A DNA stretch of 48,468 nucleotides, from NCBI GenBank assembly GCA_902763155.1, contig CACWQS010000008.1:44074-92541 (forward strand), in the 5' to 3' direction. Of this stretch, positions 1 through 7,635 are shown in pieces; the stretch's first letter is position 1, and every line of letters starts with the position of its first letter. The translations under genes and the position numbers were made by a program. The notes below the pieces were generated by a model, which was not told the DNA's origin, did not search any database, and saw only the letters and a list, made by a program, of their open reading frames with translations. The stretch comes from an uncultured Pseudomonadota bacterium. Its GTDB lineage: Bacteria; Pseudomonadota; Alphaproteobacteria; RF32; CAG-239.

Positions 1-40
1 CACTTCTTCGTGGGTCCTCATCCCGCCACTCTAATAACAC

Positions 41-66
41 AAAAAAGGCCACCTATTGGCGACCTT
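41..66 (-). terminator. Intrinsic terminator, probably the original one of the tRNA-Gly transcript
   Basis: On the minus strand, 9-nt arms (58-66 and 45-53) pair around a 4-nt loop with two G-U pairs, and a U run follows (41-46). It lies just outside the left copy of the tRNA-derived repeat. The likely history is that this was the terminator of the tRNA-Gly gene before the mobile element separated the two. Confidence 0.6.
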
Positions 67-73
67 CTTGTTA

Positions 74-94
74 TTGGAGCGGGCAATGGGATTC
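74..94. repeat. Left attachment site (tRNA-Gly 3'-end direct repeat) of the integrated element
   Basis: These 21 bases are identical to 20376-20396, which covers the 3' end (CCA, acceptor and part of the T arm) of the intact tRNA-Gly gene. Identity stops at base 95. With a tyrosine recombinase beside the other copy, this is the distal att site of an element of about 20.3 kb. Confidence 0.9.
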
Positions 95-455
95 ACTCCA
101 TTTTTTATAAAAGCATTGATTTTACTTGCTTTTGCATCTTGCTTGGAGTTTGGTTTCAACCAAATGCATCACAAATTGCATCACACTTAAATTTAAACAA
201 ATTATAACGCGAATTTTATAAAATGTACACGTTTTTATTCAACATCGTGCAAAAAATATGGTTTTAAAAATGTAATTTTTTTCTTTCGTATATTCAAATG
301 GTTAATCGTTATACATACCAAATTTTTAAAATAATTTAAAAAGGCCCTAAATTTTAAAAATTCTAATATTTAGGAAGTGATTTTTTCTCTCCCTCTCGTC
401 CAAATGGCGAGCTCTAATTTTTTGTTTTAATTATTAAACATTGGAGTTCAAATCC
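95..455. other. Gene-free left end of the element
   Basis: AT-rich segment between the left att site and the first methyltransferase. An open frame at 10-207 crosses the att repeat and has no family features. I see no RNA gene; promoter elements for the methyltransferase probably lie in about 270-430, but none is clear enough to mark. Confidence 0.5.
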
Positions 456-1547
456 ATGGAAACTTTTATTAAAAAAATCGTTGGTGATTTTCATTGGAAA
501 AAGCCAACGTACTATACCTCCCTGTTTCAATCGTGCGGTATAGGTGAGTATTATTTAAAAGAAAATCTGGGGTTAATCGGAGCGGTAAGCAATGAAATTG
601 TGCCTCAAAGAGCCAAATGGGCTAAGGAAATTTATCCCGAATGTGAAGTCGTTTGTGGCGATATTTGGGATAGAGATGTCTTTGAAAAGCTCGTACAACT
701 TCATAAAGAAAAAGGTTGTACGGGAGTAATGGCAAGTCCTGCGTGTCAGAGCTATACGTTGTCAAATTCAAAACGCAATCCATCTGATAAACGTGGTCAT
801 CTTTTTGAACCGACACTTGAATTTGTTCGTCGAACAAATCCGGAATGGGTTATGATTGAAAATGTTCCACAAATGCTGACCGTAAAACTCGATGATGGTC
901 GGGTTGTCGGTAAGTACATTGTCGAACAATTGAAAAAAATGGGCTACATCGTGCGTTATGGAGTGCAAAATGCCGCAAATTTTTTCACTGCACAAAACCG
1001 CAGAAGAGCCGTGATATTAGCTCGTAAACACAAAGTTTGGGACTTACCGAAACCTTTTGATGAGGTTATTACCTTAAGAGATGCCATCGGAGATCTTCCT
1101 GTGATTGAAGCAGGTCAAGACAGTGGTATTAAATATCATTTTGCTCCAATGTGGGCTAAGCCTCAAATTGAGGTCATGAAACATACTCCGACCGGTTGTT
1201 CGGCTCATGACAATCCGGTATGGAAACCGGTTAATGTCGATGGTAGCCCAAGCAAAGCAAAGTTCCACTGTAGCTTTCAGAGAAAGGCTTGGGATGAACC
1301 CTGTAACACAATTCTTTGTGATTCAAAGGGAGTGTCAGGTTTTCGTAATGTTCATCCGGGAAACTTATTACCGGACAATACTTATGACTCGGCACGTTGT
1401 CTCAGTTGGCTTGAATTAATGCGCGTAACTGGCCTCCCGGATGACTATCCAATTCCGGAATGGGCAAGCAATAAGCTCGTTCGTGAGGCATTTGGAGAGT
1501 GCTATGTTCCGCTGAATGTCTTGGCAAATCTCAGAGGCCTTTTCTAG
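456..1547 (+). CDS. Phage-type DNA (cytosine-5) methyltransferase
   Basis: A 363-residue C5 methyltransferase that would transfer a methyl group from SAM to cytosine in a short DNA target. Visible motifs are a motif I variant (SLFQSCGIGEYYL), motif IV with the nucleophile Cys in SPACQSYT, motif VI ENVP, and motif VIII QNRRRAVILA. Motif IV reads P-A-C instead of the usual P-P-C, as in some divergent phage enzymes. An in-frame TTG lies 15 bases upstream, but ATG 456 has a well-spaced TTGGAG ribosome-binding site and is preferred. No restriction enzyme is adjacent, so this is probably a solitary, protective or regulatory methylase carried by the element. It faces the Fic gene, with a hairpin between them. 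Confidence 0.85.
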   Translation: METFIKKIVGDFHWKKPTYYTSLFQSCGIGEYYLKENLGLIGAVSNEIVPQRAKWAKEIYPECEVVCGDIWDRDVFEKLVQLHKEKGCTGVMASPACQSYTLSNSKRNPSDKRGHLFEPTLEFVRRTNPEWVMIENVPQMLTVKLDDGRVVGKYIVEQLKKMGYIVRYGVQNAANFFTAQNRRRAVILARKHKVWDLPKPFDEVITLRDAIGDLPVIEAGQDSGIKYHFAPMWAKPQIEVMKHTPTGCSAHDNPVWKPVNVDGSPSKAKFHCSFQRKAWDEPCNTILCDSKGVSGFRNVHPGNLLPDNTYDSARCLSWLELMRVTGLPDDYPIPEWASNKLVREAFGECYVPLNVLANLRGLF

Positions 1548-1565
1548 GCCTAGCCTAAACTGTAT

Positions 1566-1601
1566 AGAAGGTGTCGGTATTTTCGGGTATCGGCACCTTC
1601 T
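1566..1601. terminator. Hairpin between convergent methyltransferase and Fic genes
   Basis: Eight-base arms AGAAGGTG (1566-1573) and CACCTTCT (1594-1601) lie between two convergent genes. The U tract is weak (CTATTATG), so a bidirectional terminator is likely rather than certain. Confidence 0.6.
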
Positions 1602-1680
1602 ATTATGACATGCTCACAAATATAAGAACACATCCGACAAATAAAAACCACTCAAAACTGGATTAAATCGTAATTCAAGC

Positions 1681-2724
1681 TTAAAAATATTTCTTTACAG
1701 CCTGTTTATATTGATCCAAGAACAGCTTTTTGAAATACGTTGCGTTATTTTGCTCATAAAACATGATGATTGCCTTTTTGTATTCGACTTCATCAACGCT
1801 ACGATACGATAACGGACAGTAGTCATTGGCCAGTAACAATGCATTGCCTAAAATACGCGATGTGCGTTTGTTACCATCTTCAAAAGGCTGAATATAAGCA
1901 ATCATTAAAACTGCAATCAACGCTTTTTCAATCGGATTTTCCGTCCGGTTAATCACTTCAATCAAAGCTTGTAACGCATCTTTAATTTGATAAGCATTGT
2001 CCAACGGCTTGTAATTTGTTCCGACAATTCCGACCGAACCGTTACGAATCCCGGTTGCGACATTCAAATCAGAAACGAGTAAGCGGTGGATATCCTCAAT
2101 TTTTGTAATATTAAGCTGTTTATACTGTTCCGGAGCTTTTAATACAAAATCCAAAGCTTTTTTATGGTTTAACACCATGTTTGTTTCTTCCAAAGTCTTA
2201 CCTTTAGCCGATACATGCTCCTTTAACAAGCGCTCCGTATCCAGTAAAGTATAAGTGTTCCCTTCGATTTTTGACGATTTCCAAGCAAGCTCAACCGTCA
2301 AGCGCTCAAGTTCTTTTTGCAACAACTTCGGGGGAAGTTCAGATTTTTTCTGCCTGTACGAGTCATTTAAAGCGCTTAACTCCGCCTTTTCTTTATCACT
2401 TAAAAGATTTTTAAGACCGGCATATATATCAAAGTTAAAATGAATGTCTTGAGGTGCACGCTCATCCTGATCCTTCAAAAAATAAGTTTCAACGTCTATA
2501 TTTTCCAAAACATTAAGACGCTGCAAGGCTTTATAAACCGTAGCCTTTGCTGAACCTGATTTTTCAACCAATCCATCACCGATAAGCAACTTCAAATCAC
2601 GGGTTATGGTCATTTTCGTAACATCTTGTCCGTATTGAAGTAAAAATTTTTCAATATCATCACGCTTGCATAACGGGTTATCCTTGATAAAATCTAAAAT
2701 AAGTTCCTGACGCTTATTATACAT
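1681..2724 (-). CDS. Fic-domain protein with N-terminal winged helix, catalytic His replaced by Gln
   Basis: Fic enzymes transfer AMP or another NMP to a protein hydroxyl. This 347-residue protein has a DeoR-like winged-helix region (about 1-70), a Fic_N region with the class II inhibitory motif SSKIEGN (150-156), and a Fic core whose signature reads QPFEDGNKRTSR. The usual His that acts as general base is Gln279 (codon at 1888-1890), while the anion-hole and phosphate-binding residues remain. Canonical transferase activity is therefore doubtful; DNA binding or autoregulation may be the main role. ATG 2724 has GGAG at good spacing; an in-frame ATG at 2745 lies inside the operator repeats and is less likely. 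No adjacent antitoxin is seen; a VbhA-like protein lies 2 kb away. Confidence 0.85.
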   Translation of the reverse strand: MYNKRQELILDFIKDNPLCKRDDIEKFLLQYGQDVTKMTITRDLKLLIGDGLVEKSGSAKATVYKALQRLNVLENIDVETYFLKDQDERAPQDIHFNFDIYAGLKNLLSDKEKAELSALNDSYRQKKSELPPKLLQKELERLTVELAWKSSKIEGNTYTLLDTERLLKEHVSAKGKTLEETNMVLNHKKALDFVLKAPEQYKQLNITKIEDIHRLLVSDLNVATGIRNGSVGIVGTNYKPLDNAYQIKDALQALIEVINRTENPIEKALIAVLMIAYIQPFEDGNKRTSRILGNALLLANDYCPLSYRSVDEVEYKKAIIMFYEQNNATYFKKLFLDQYKQAVKKYF

Positions 2725-2734
2725 ACTTTTCTCC

Positions 2735-2780
2735 AATCGTAACATTTTTATAGCCGAATCGTAACATTTTTGTTACGATT
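2735..2780 (-). promoter_or_regulatory. Triple half-site operator and promoter of the Fic gene
   Basis: The half-site AATCGTAAC occurs at 2735-2743 and 2757-2765 (period 22) and inverted at 2772-2780, so 2757-2780 is a perfect 9-bp inverted repeat around a 6-nt loop. On the minus strand, TTGACT followed after 17 bases by TACGAT gives a -35/-10 pair, and the palindrome fills the region between. This suits repression by the Fic protein's own winged helix. Confidence 0.65.
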
Positions 2781-2848
2781 AGTCAAATGATTTTTTTATT
2801 TTTGCAATATAATATCGGAGAAAAACAAGTAAATTACTAATAAATCAG

Positions 2849-3310
2849 TTAATTATGTTTTGTTTTTTTCATTTCATTCTTTGGTAAATACTTATTACAG
2901 CCACCGGTTTCGAGCATATACAGGTTAACATCAATTACTCCGGCGGATTTAATGTCATCAAGATATACATTTCCCAAGATACGGCCGAAACTATCTCTCT
3001 TTTCCCATTTAACCCTGATATAACGATGGTCTTTAAGCAATTTTTTTAATATTTTCCTTGATTGCTTACCTTTTTCAACCATTTCATCAACTGACAATCC
3101 ATAATATTGCTGTTGTAAGCGTGCTCTGGCATTATTTTTGGTTTCAAAACAATCAACATCAAGTAAACGGATTTTAGTCTCTTCATTATTAACAAGAGCC
3201 GTCAATGTATCACCATCGTTTATTTTCGTTATGGTTGCAACAAACTCATGAGCAAATACAGATTGCACATATAACAAAGAGATAAATGTAGTTGCTAAAA
3301 ATTTATTCAC
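2849..3310 (-). CDS. Secreted thermonuclease (SNase/TNase family)
   Basis: About 153 residues. A signal peptide (MNKFLATTFISLLYVQSVFA) precedes a single staphylococcal-nuclease fold. The N-terminal strand ATITKINDGDTL, then IRLLDVDCFE, supplies the Arg/Asp/Glu-type active-site region, and DSFGRILGNVYL carries the second Arg. The product probably cleaves DNA or RNA with Ca2+ in the periplasm or outside the cell. GTG 3310 has a GGTG ribosome-binding site at 7 bases; an in-frame TTG at 3316 is an alternative. Such nucleases are common cargo on plasmids and conjugative islands. Confidence 0.8.
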   Translation of the reverse strand: MNKFLATTFISLLYVQSVFAHEFVATITKINDGDTLTALVNNEETKIRLLDVDCFETKNNARARLQQQYYGLSVDEMVEKGKQSRKILKKLLKDHRYIRVKWEKRDSFGRILGNVYLDDIKSAGVIDVNLYMLETGGCNKYLPKNEMKKTKHN

Positions 3311-3317
3311 TGACAAA

Positions 3318-3536
3318 CACCAATCAGCCCAAGTAAAACACTCTAGGTGGTGGATGTCGTTACTACAATCGCTATGATAAGTAGCTCACGTATTCGTGTA
3401 AACCTTATTTCTGTGAGCATCCACCATATTGGTGTCTGCCCATTGGCAAAAATAAGTATTTTAAATATAAAACACCTTTATATTGCCCATAGCGATTAGG
3501 ATAACGATTCCTTTGTTAAGATTGGGCAACTCCCAA
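3318..3536. other. Palindrome-rich gene-free segment, possible replication or transfer origin
   Basis: Nested inverted repeats occupy most of this stretch: CACCAAT 3318-3324 with 3428-3434, TGGTGGATG 3348-3356 with 3418-3426, GCTCAC 3384-3389 with 3413-3418, AATCGCTATG 3367-3376 with 3488-3497, and a small TTGGG/CCCAA hairpin at 3522-3536. It precedes the HUH Rep gene, where rolling-circle origins usually lie. The origin role is inference. The rest up to 3915 is AT-rich and gene-free. Confidence 0.45.
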
Positions 3537-3840
3537 CGACATACACTATAAATATATAATCTTAATAAATCAATAAAAAAGAGCGCTTATTACGCGCGCG
3601 CAATACCTTCAAAGGTCACTTATACAGTAGAATTTATTACTATTCATAATAAATAGCTAACAAATATAAACTATATGATTCGTATGGTATATAACGTTTT
3701 TTATGCCCAAATGATTCAAAATTCTCATTTTTAAAAATTCACACACTATTACACATTCAAATTTTTACGTTCTATGAATCATAAGGTTATAAAACTTGGT
3801 GCTTAGTATCGAGCCGAAAGCCTTTGTTATCAAGCAAAAT

Positions 3841-3868
3841 ATGGTGATTTGGTTAAACCTATCACCAT
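3841..3868. repeat. Inverted repeat upstream of the Rep gene
   Basis: Perfect 8-bp arms ATGGTGAT (3841-3848) and ATCACCAT (3861-3868), with a further near-palindrome (GGTTAAACC) inside the loop. It lies 47 bases before the Rep start and could be a Rep binding or nicking hairpin, or an operator. Confidence 0.5.
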
Positions 3869-3915
3869 TCGAGTAATAGTATCTGTTAAATATAATACTT
3901 ATAGGAACTTATAAA

Positions 3916-4650
3916 ATGAGAAAAATAACGCAAATGATATTGCAAAGAATAAGACAATATCAACAACAGATGAAAAACCATAAAACTTCACTAATTGCTA
4001 AATATAAACAACATCACGGTGACAAAAATGGTAATACTTTTGAGAATACTTCTGCGGTTTATGTTAATAATGACAGCGATGATGGCGGCTCAGACGTTGG
4101 CAATACTGATATTTCCATGAAAAAATCCTATCCTCATGACTTAAATAATCCTTATGAAAAGAAATTACGAAAGATATATGATTAGGTAGCCGGTATAAAA
4201 CCAACACATTTTCTGACTATACACTTTCCACCAAGTATGAGAAGTTGTAATTTAGAAACCGCAACTTATCACTTAAAACACTTTATGCAGCAGTTTGAAC
4301 GTAATATTGCCGGTACACATTGGAAAAAGAAGCATGTTCAATTTATATCCTTTGCTGAATTTGGTGAAAAGAATTGTTATACTTATCATTTCCATATATT
4401 AATCCATACTAAAAAATACGATATTACGGCTCTTCAGACTGCATTGAATAAGACATGTGATGATTTAAGTCTTGATAGAAGCATATGTTATTTAGAAGAC
4501 ATATATCATTATGGCTCTGATTATTACGGTGTTATCTACTACTGCTTAAAAAGTATTAATCCGTTTAGTAAGAAAGATTGGAGAGCTCGTATTCAACCTT
4601 CTAATCTACTTTTTGATGTAAATTGGGGAGAGTATAATACGGTTGCATAA
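3916..4650 (+). pseudogene. HUH rolling-circle Rep protein gene interrupted by one in-frame amber codon
   Basis: Two open segments, 3916-4182 (89 codons, Lys/Gln-rich) and 4186-4650, share one frame and are separated only by TAG at 4183-4185. The downstream part shows all three Rep/HUH motifs: FLTIHF (motif I), HFH in YTYHFHILIH (motif II), and Y-x-x-K in IYYCLK (motif III, the likely nicking Tyr). The first ATG after the stop (4237) lies beyond motif I, so independent translation would give a crippled 137-residue protein. Such proteins nick DNA to start rolling-circle replication or transfer. The start at 3916 has an AGGA ribosome-binding site. Either a recent nonsense mutation or amber readthrough fits. 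TAG ends other genes here, so general recoding is unlikely. Confidence 0.75.
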
Positions 4651-4748
4651 AACAAGATGTATTAAAGATTTATGATATTTATAAAAATTCGTATAATTTT
4701 AGTTTTTATATATTATAATATCAATGTTTCTATAATAGAGGATAATAT

Positions 4749-4985
4749 ATGAAAAAAGACCCTTTCGAAGAATTTGTAAATTCATCAGATCCAAACATTC
4801 GTGAAAAAGTTAATATTTGGAAGGTTGCTATTGGATTACAACAAGTTGATGGATTAAAACCGTCTCAATATTTGATTGATTTAGCTATCAGAAATATTCG
4901 AGGCGAGATAACTATAGAAGAAGTGAATACTCTGCTTGATTCATATTATGCAAAAGATAAGAAGACTGATAATGATGAAATCTAA
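4749..4985 (+). CDS. VbhA-like antitoxin, solitary
   Basis: A 78-residue helical protein with the VbhA antitoxin pattern: a first helix ending in VDGLKPS, then LAIRNIRGEITIEEVNTLL, which matches the usual second half (..I.GEIt.eE...). VbhA proteins block a partner Fic toxin by placing an inhibitory helix with S/T-x-x-x-E-G into its active site. Here the equivalent positions read L-x-x-x-D-G, so the motif is degenerate. No Fic gene adjoins; the only one in the window (1681-2724) already carries its own inhibitory motif. A GAGG ribosome-binding site precedes the ATG. The family call rests on remembered family pattern, not on a search. Confidence 0.65.
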   Translation: MKKDPFEEFVNSSDPNIREKVNIWKVAIGLQQVDGLKPSQYLIDLAIRNIRGEITIEEVNTLLDSYYAKDKKTDNDEI

Positions 4986-5004
4986 TTACAATTGAGCCAT
5001 AAAC

Positions 5005-5075
5005 AACCCCATAGCAAGCGATTTTTGTTTTTATGGTAAAATATATACCAAATTCAAAAACGATGTTATGGGGTT
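5005..5075. terminator. Inverted repeat between convergent transcription units
   Basis: Arms AACCCCATA (5005-5013) and TATGGGGTT (5067-5075) are followed by an A/T run, between the antitoxin gene (+) and the end of the restriction-like operon (-). The 53-base spacing is long for a simple terminator. Confidence 0.35.
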
Positions 5076-5102
5076 AAAAAATGAGCTTTTGGTAATTCAT
5101 AT

Positions 5103-6761
5103 TTATACCATTATCCTATCTTCCCAACTCAATTTTACTTCCATCTTTTTACTGCGCAAATCATTAACAATGTTATTTAAGTGCATTTTAGCGAAGAAAG
5201 GAAGTTTTTTTTCTGTTTTACCATTAGTTAAAATTATGTATCGTACAGTACTTCCTTCCCATTCATTTTCGAGATGCTTATCTTCATTTGATATTTTAGA
5301 ATTAACGGCTTTCACATATCGTTTATTCGTCCTTGTATATGCGTCGGCGGATACCAATCCTTGAGCAAATAAATGACTTAAAGAGTCTGGGCCTCTTCTT
5401 ATTTTTGAGTGAATAAATACCTTATTTTTAGGAAGTAGCACATCGCAGACTTCTATTTGTGTATCGTAAACTAAAATATGTTTATCAGCATCATCAAATA
5501 ATTCTGCAGATAGTTCCGAACTTAATTCTTTATTGAAACAATATTCTCTTCTTATTTTCTCTTTTCCAGCACTTACATAATCTTGAATACTTTGATTGAC
5601 TCTCTTAACGCCTTCATCACTCAAAATAAAAGAATTATCTTCAATGGAATTCATGGTTTCTTTAATATCTTCATATTTATCTTTGTTTATATCAAATAAT
5701 TCACCATGCGAAATAAAGTAAATTTTCCCATTTGCCTCAAACTCACCATATAGACAGTCCAAAAGATTCCATTCTTTTAATTCATTACCATTATCATCTA
5801 AAATTAATACCTTTGCTTTTTCCAAATTTTGATATGTGATATTTTGAGTTTCTGCATATTTATTAATATCAAAATCTGTATATTCTACATTACCTATCCT
5901 AAAATGGTCAATCTGAGCTAAATTGATATCTGTCTCTGGTTCAAAGAAAAAGAAGTCGTTGGTATTATTTAATAACTTTTCTGATATTATTTTTTTCATA
6001 TCTCCTGTTATTTCAACAGGTGTCAATCCCTTGAACAAGGATTTCTTATCTTTTTCCGTGACAGAATCATAAATGTCTATCAGTTTACATAAACTTTCTT
6101 TTAGTCTTTCCAAAGAAATATAATCTTCGTCATCTGCTAAATCAAAATTAAGCGTTACATTTAAAGAACTATAACTTCCTACCATAGCATGATAAAATTG
6201 TTTTTTATTATTAGCATAAGCGGTTACTTCCCTAATAACTTCATTATCTTCCATTATGATATTGAAATTTTCGTCATTAATCGATTTACCAAACATTCGA
6301 TCTTTGTTCACAGGATTTGAACTAATCTCTCTGCTTTTTCCTCTTTTTATGGAAGCATGTCCATCTACAAGTTCTTTATGAGCTATATATATTCCAAAAT
6401 ACTTGTTAATAGCTGTTTTTTTAATAGAAAAGTGTCCGGTCGCATAATTAAGAATGAACATGTAGTTTTTTTCATTTTTTGTTACTGGGATTAAAACACT
6501 AGCTCCTTGAGATAAACTATTTGATAACTTATCAGCTATATCTATACCTGTTGTCTTCTTTAATTTTTCGGCCCAATCTGGTTTCTTATATTCTCCCTGT
6601 CTTTTGTATATAATACAAGGACTTCTTTCTAAACCTTCTTCATGGTTTTCGGGATATATAATCCTCTTTTTATCAAACCCTTCGATTAAATCACTTAGGT
6701 TATTCATCGTAATATTATCAGCTAACATTAATGTTATATTTGTCTTCACAGTTTTCGTCAA
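5103..6761 (-). CDS. TIGR04141/DUF6119-like protein of the restriction-like cluster (candidate nuclease)
   Basis: A protein of about 552 residues. The C-terminal third resembles, from memory, the sporadically distributed TIGR04141 (DUF6119) family: IEVCDVLLPKNKVFIHSK, then SLSHLFAQGLVSADAY, and near the end LPFFAKMHLNNIVNDLRS. The Glu/Asp then strand-Lys arrangement (EVCD...IHSK) is reminiscent of PD-(D/E)xK nucleases, so it may be the cutting or target-sensing component; this is inference. TTG 6761 has an AGAGG ribosome-binding site and gives a natural N-terminus (TKTVKTNITLML); a TTG at 6782 lacks one. It is the last gene of the minus-strand cluster. No transmembrane segment or signal peptide is seen. 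Confidence 0.6.
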   Translation of the reverse strand: MTKTVKTNITLMLADNITMNNLSDLIEGFDKKRIIYPENHEEGLERSPCIIYKRQGEYKKPDWAEKLKKTTGIDIADKLSNSLSQGASVLIPVTKNEKNYMFILNYATGHFSIKKTAINKYFGIYIAHKELVDGHASIKRGKSREISSNPVNKDRMFGKSINDENFNIIMEDNEVIREVTAYANNKKQFYHAMVGSYSSLNVTLNFDLADDEDYISLERLKESLCKLIDIYDSVTEKDKKSLFKGLTPVEITGDMKKIISEKLLNNTNDFFFFEPETDINLAQIDHFRIGNVEYTDFDINKYAETQNITYQNLEKAKVLILDDNGNELKEWNLLDCLYGEFEANGKIYFISHGELFDINKDKYEDIKETMNSIEDNSFILSDEGVKRVNQSIQDYVSAGKEKIRREYCFNKELSSELSAELFDDADKHILVYDTQIEVCDVLLPKNKVFIHSKIRRGPDSLSHLFAQGLVSADAYTRTNKRYVKAVNSKISNEDKHLENEWEGSTVRYIILTNGKTEKKLPFFAKMHLNNIVNDLRSKKMEVKLSWEDRIMV

Positions 6762-6855
6762 ATTAACCTCTTCCCATATCAAGCTTGTATTACTGGTTAC
6801 TTAAGGATTCTTTTTGTGAAACGCAAGTATGAATCTTCAGTAAAATCCATCATAA

Positions 6856-7629
6856 TCAATATTCCATCAATTCTGTAAAAGACTTCAAACACATGTCTTC
6901 CGTTACAGTTTTATGCCTTATTTCTTTTTTCATAGCAAAACAACGAGCATAATATTTTTTAGCCCAGTTTCCCTTATTTTTTAGCTTTGCGGATTTAGGG
7001 TGTTTATCTTCGTATTGTTTTAATTGTTCACGCCACTTCTGACACATCATAAGCAATGAATTATATATTTCAAACAATTCGTCTGTATCAAAAACACTTG
7101 TGTCTTTGCCTTTGAGATATAAATGCAACGCTTTTTCAAATTCTCGCCAATCATCCTCTCTTATTTTCTTTTCTGATTGTTTAATCCATTGAAAGATACG
7201 TTTATCTTCTCGATTTCCGACACGATCTAAAATATCTTGCCATTGTCTCCAGGTTAGTTTAATTACTGTTTCAAAATCTTGTTGCGATAAAATATAACAT
7301 TGCTCATAAAAACTTCTAGTGGCTGAATTTTTCCCTTCATTTCTTATGCGGGTTTCCTTGGTAGCAAAAGCTTTAATTTCATCCCAAAATCTACGACGTT
7401 CGGCTATCGAAATTTGGTATTTTTCCAGTTGTTCGCCTAATATTTTACCCAAATTATATTTATATTCTACTCCTTGTCCGTATAATTCTTTAAGATCTTC
7501 CTCTATTTGCGGAATTTCCATTTTTAAATCTTTTAACATCTCATCTGCGGTTGCTTTTTCCTTTGAAGAGAGCATACCATTATATACAAGATGTCCTTCT
7601 TTATCGCATGTTATAATATGAGCCATCAT
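6856..7629 (-). CDS. Helical protein of unknown function in the restriction-like cluster
   Basis: A 257-residue soluble, strongly helical, Lys/Glu-rich protein with many aromatic residues. I recognise no catalytic motif. The N-terminal part (IGE/LGEQLEKY-type helices and repeated Trp-x-x-x-x-Asp patterns) loosely recalls N-terminal domains of DUF1016-type nucleases, but no PD-(D/E)xK core is visible. It starts 6 bases after the ATPase stop, with an AGGA ribosome-binding site serving either of two adjacent ATGs, so it is translationally coupled to the ATPase. An adaptor or structural subunit of the defence complex is the simplest reading. Confidence 0.55.
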   Translation of the reverse strand: MMAHIITCDKEGHLVYNGMLSSKEKATADEMLKDLKMEIPQIEEDLKELYGQGVEYKYNLGKILGEQLEKYQISIAERRRFWDEIKAFATKETRIRNEGKNSATRSFYEQCYILSQQDFETVIKLTWRQWQDILDRVGNREDKRIFQWIKQSEKKIREDDWREFEKALHLYLKGKDTSVFDTDELFEIYNSLLMMCQKWREQLKQYEDKHPKSAKLKNKGNWAKKYYARCFAMKKEIRHKTVTEDMCLKSFTELMEY

Positions 7630-7635
7630 TACATC

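Noticed and set aside
10..207. A 65-codon open frame over the left att repeat
   Set aside because: It crosses the tRNA-derived repeat and a terminator, has no ribosome-binding site and no family feature.
3916..4650. Reassigned TAG (amber) genetic code in the element
   Set aside because: Several genes here (methylase at 456-1547, mutM, and others) terminate at TAG, so a general reassignment is not supported.
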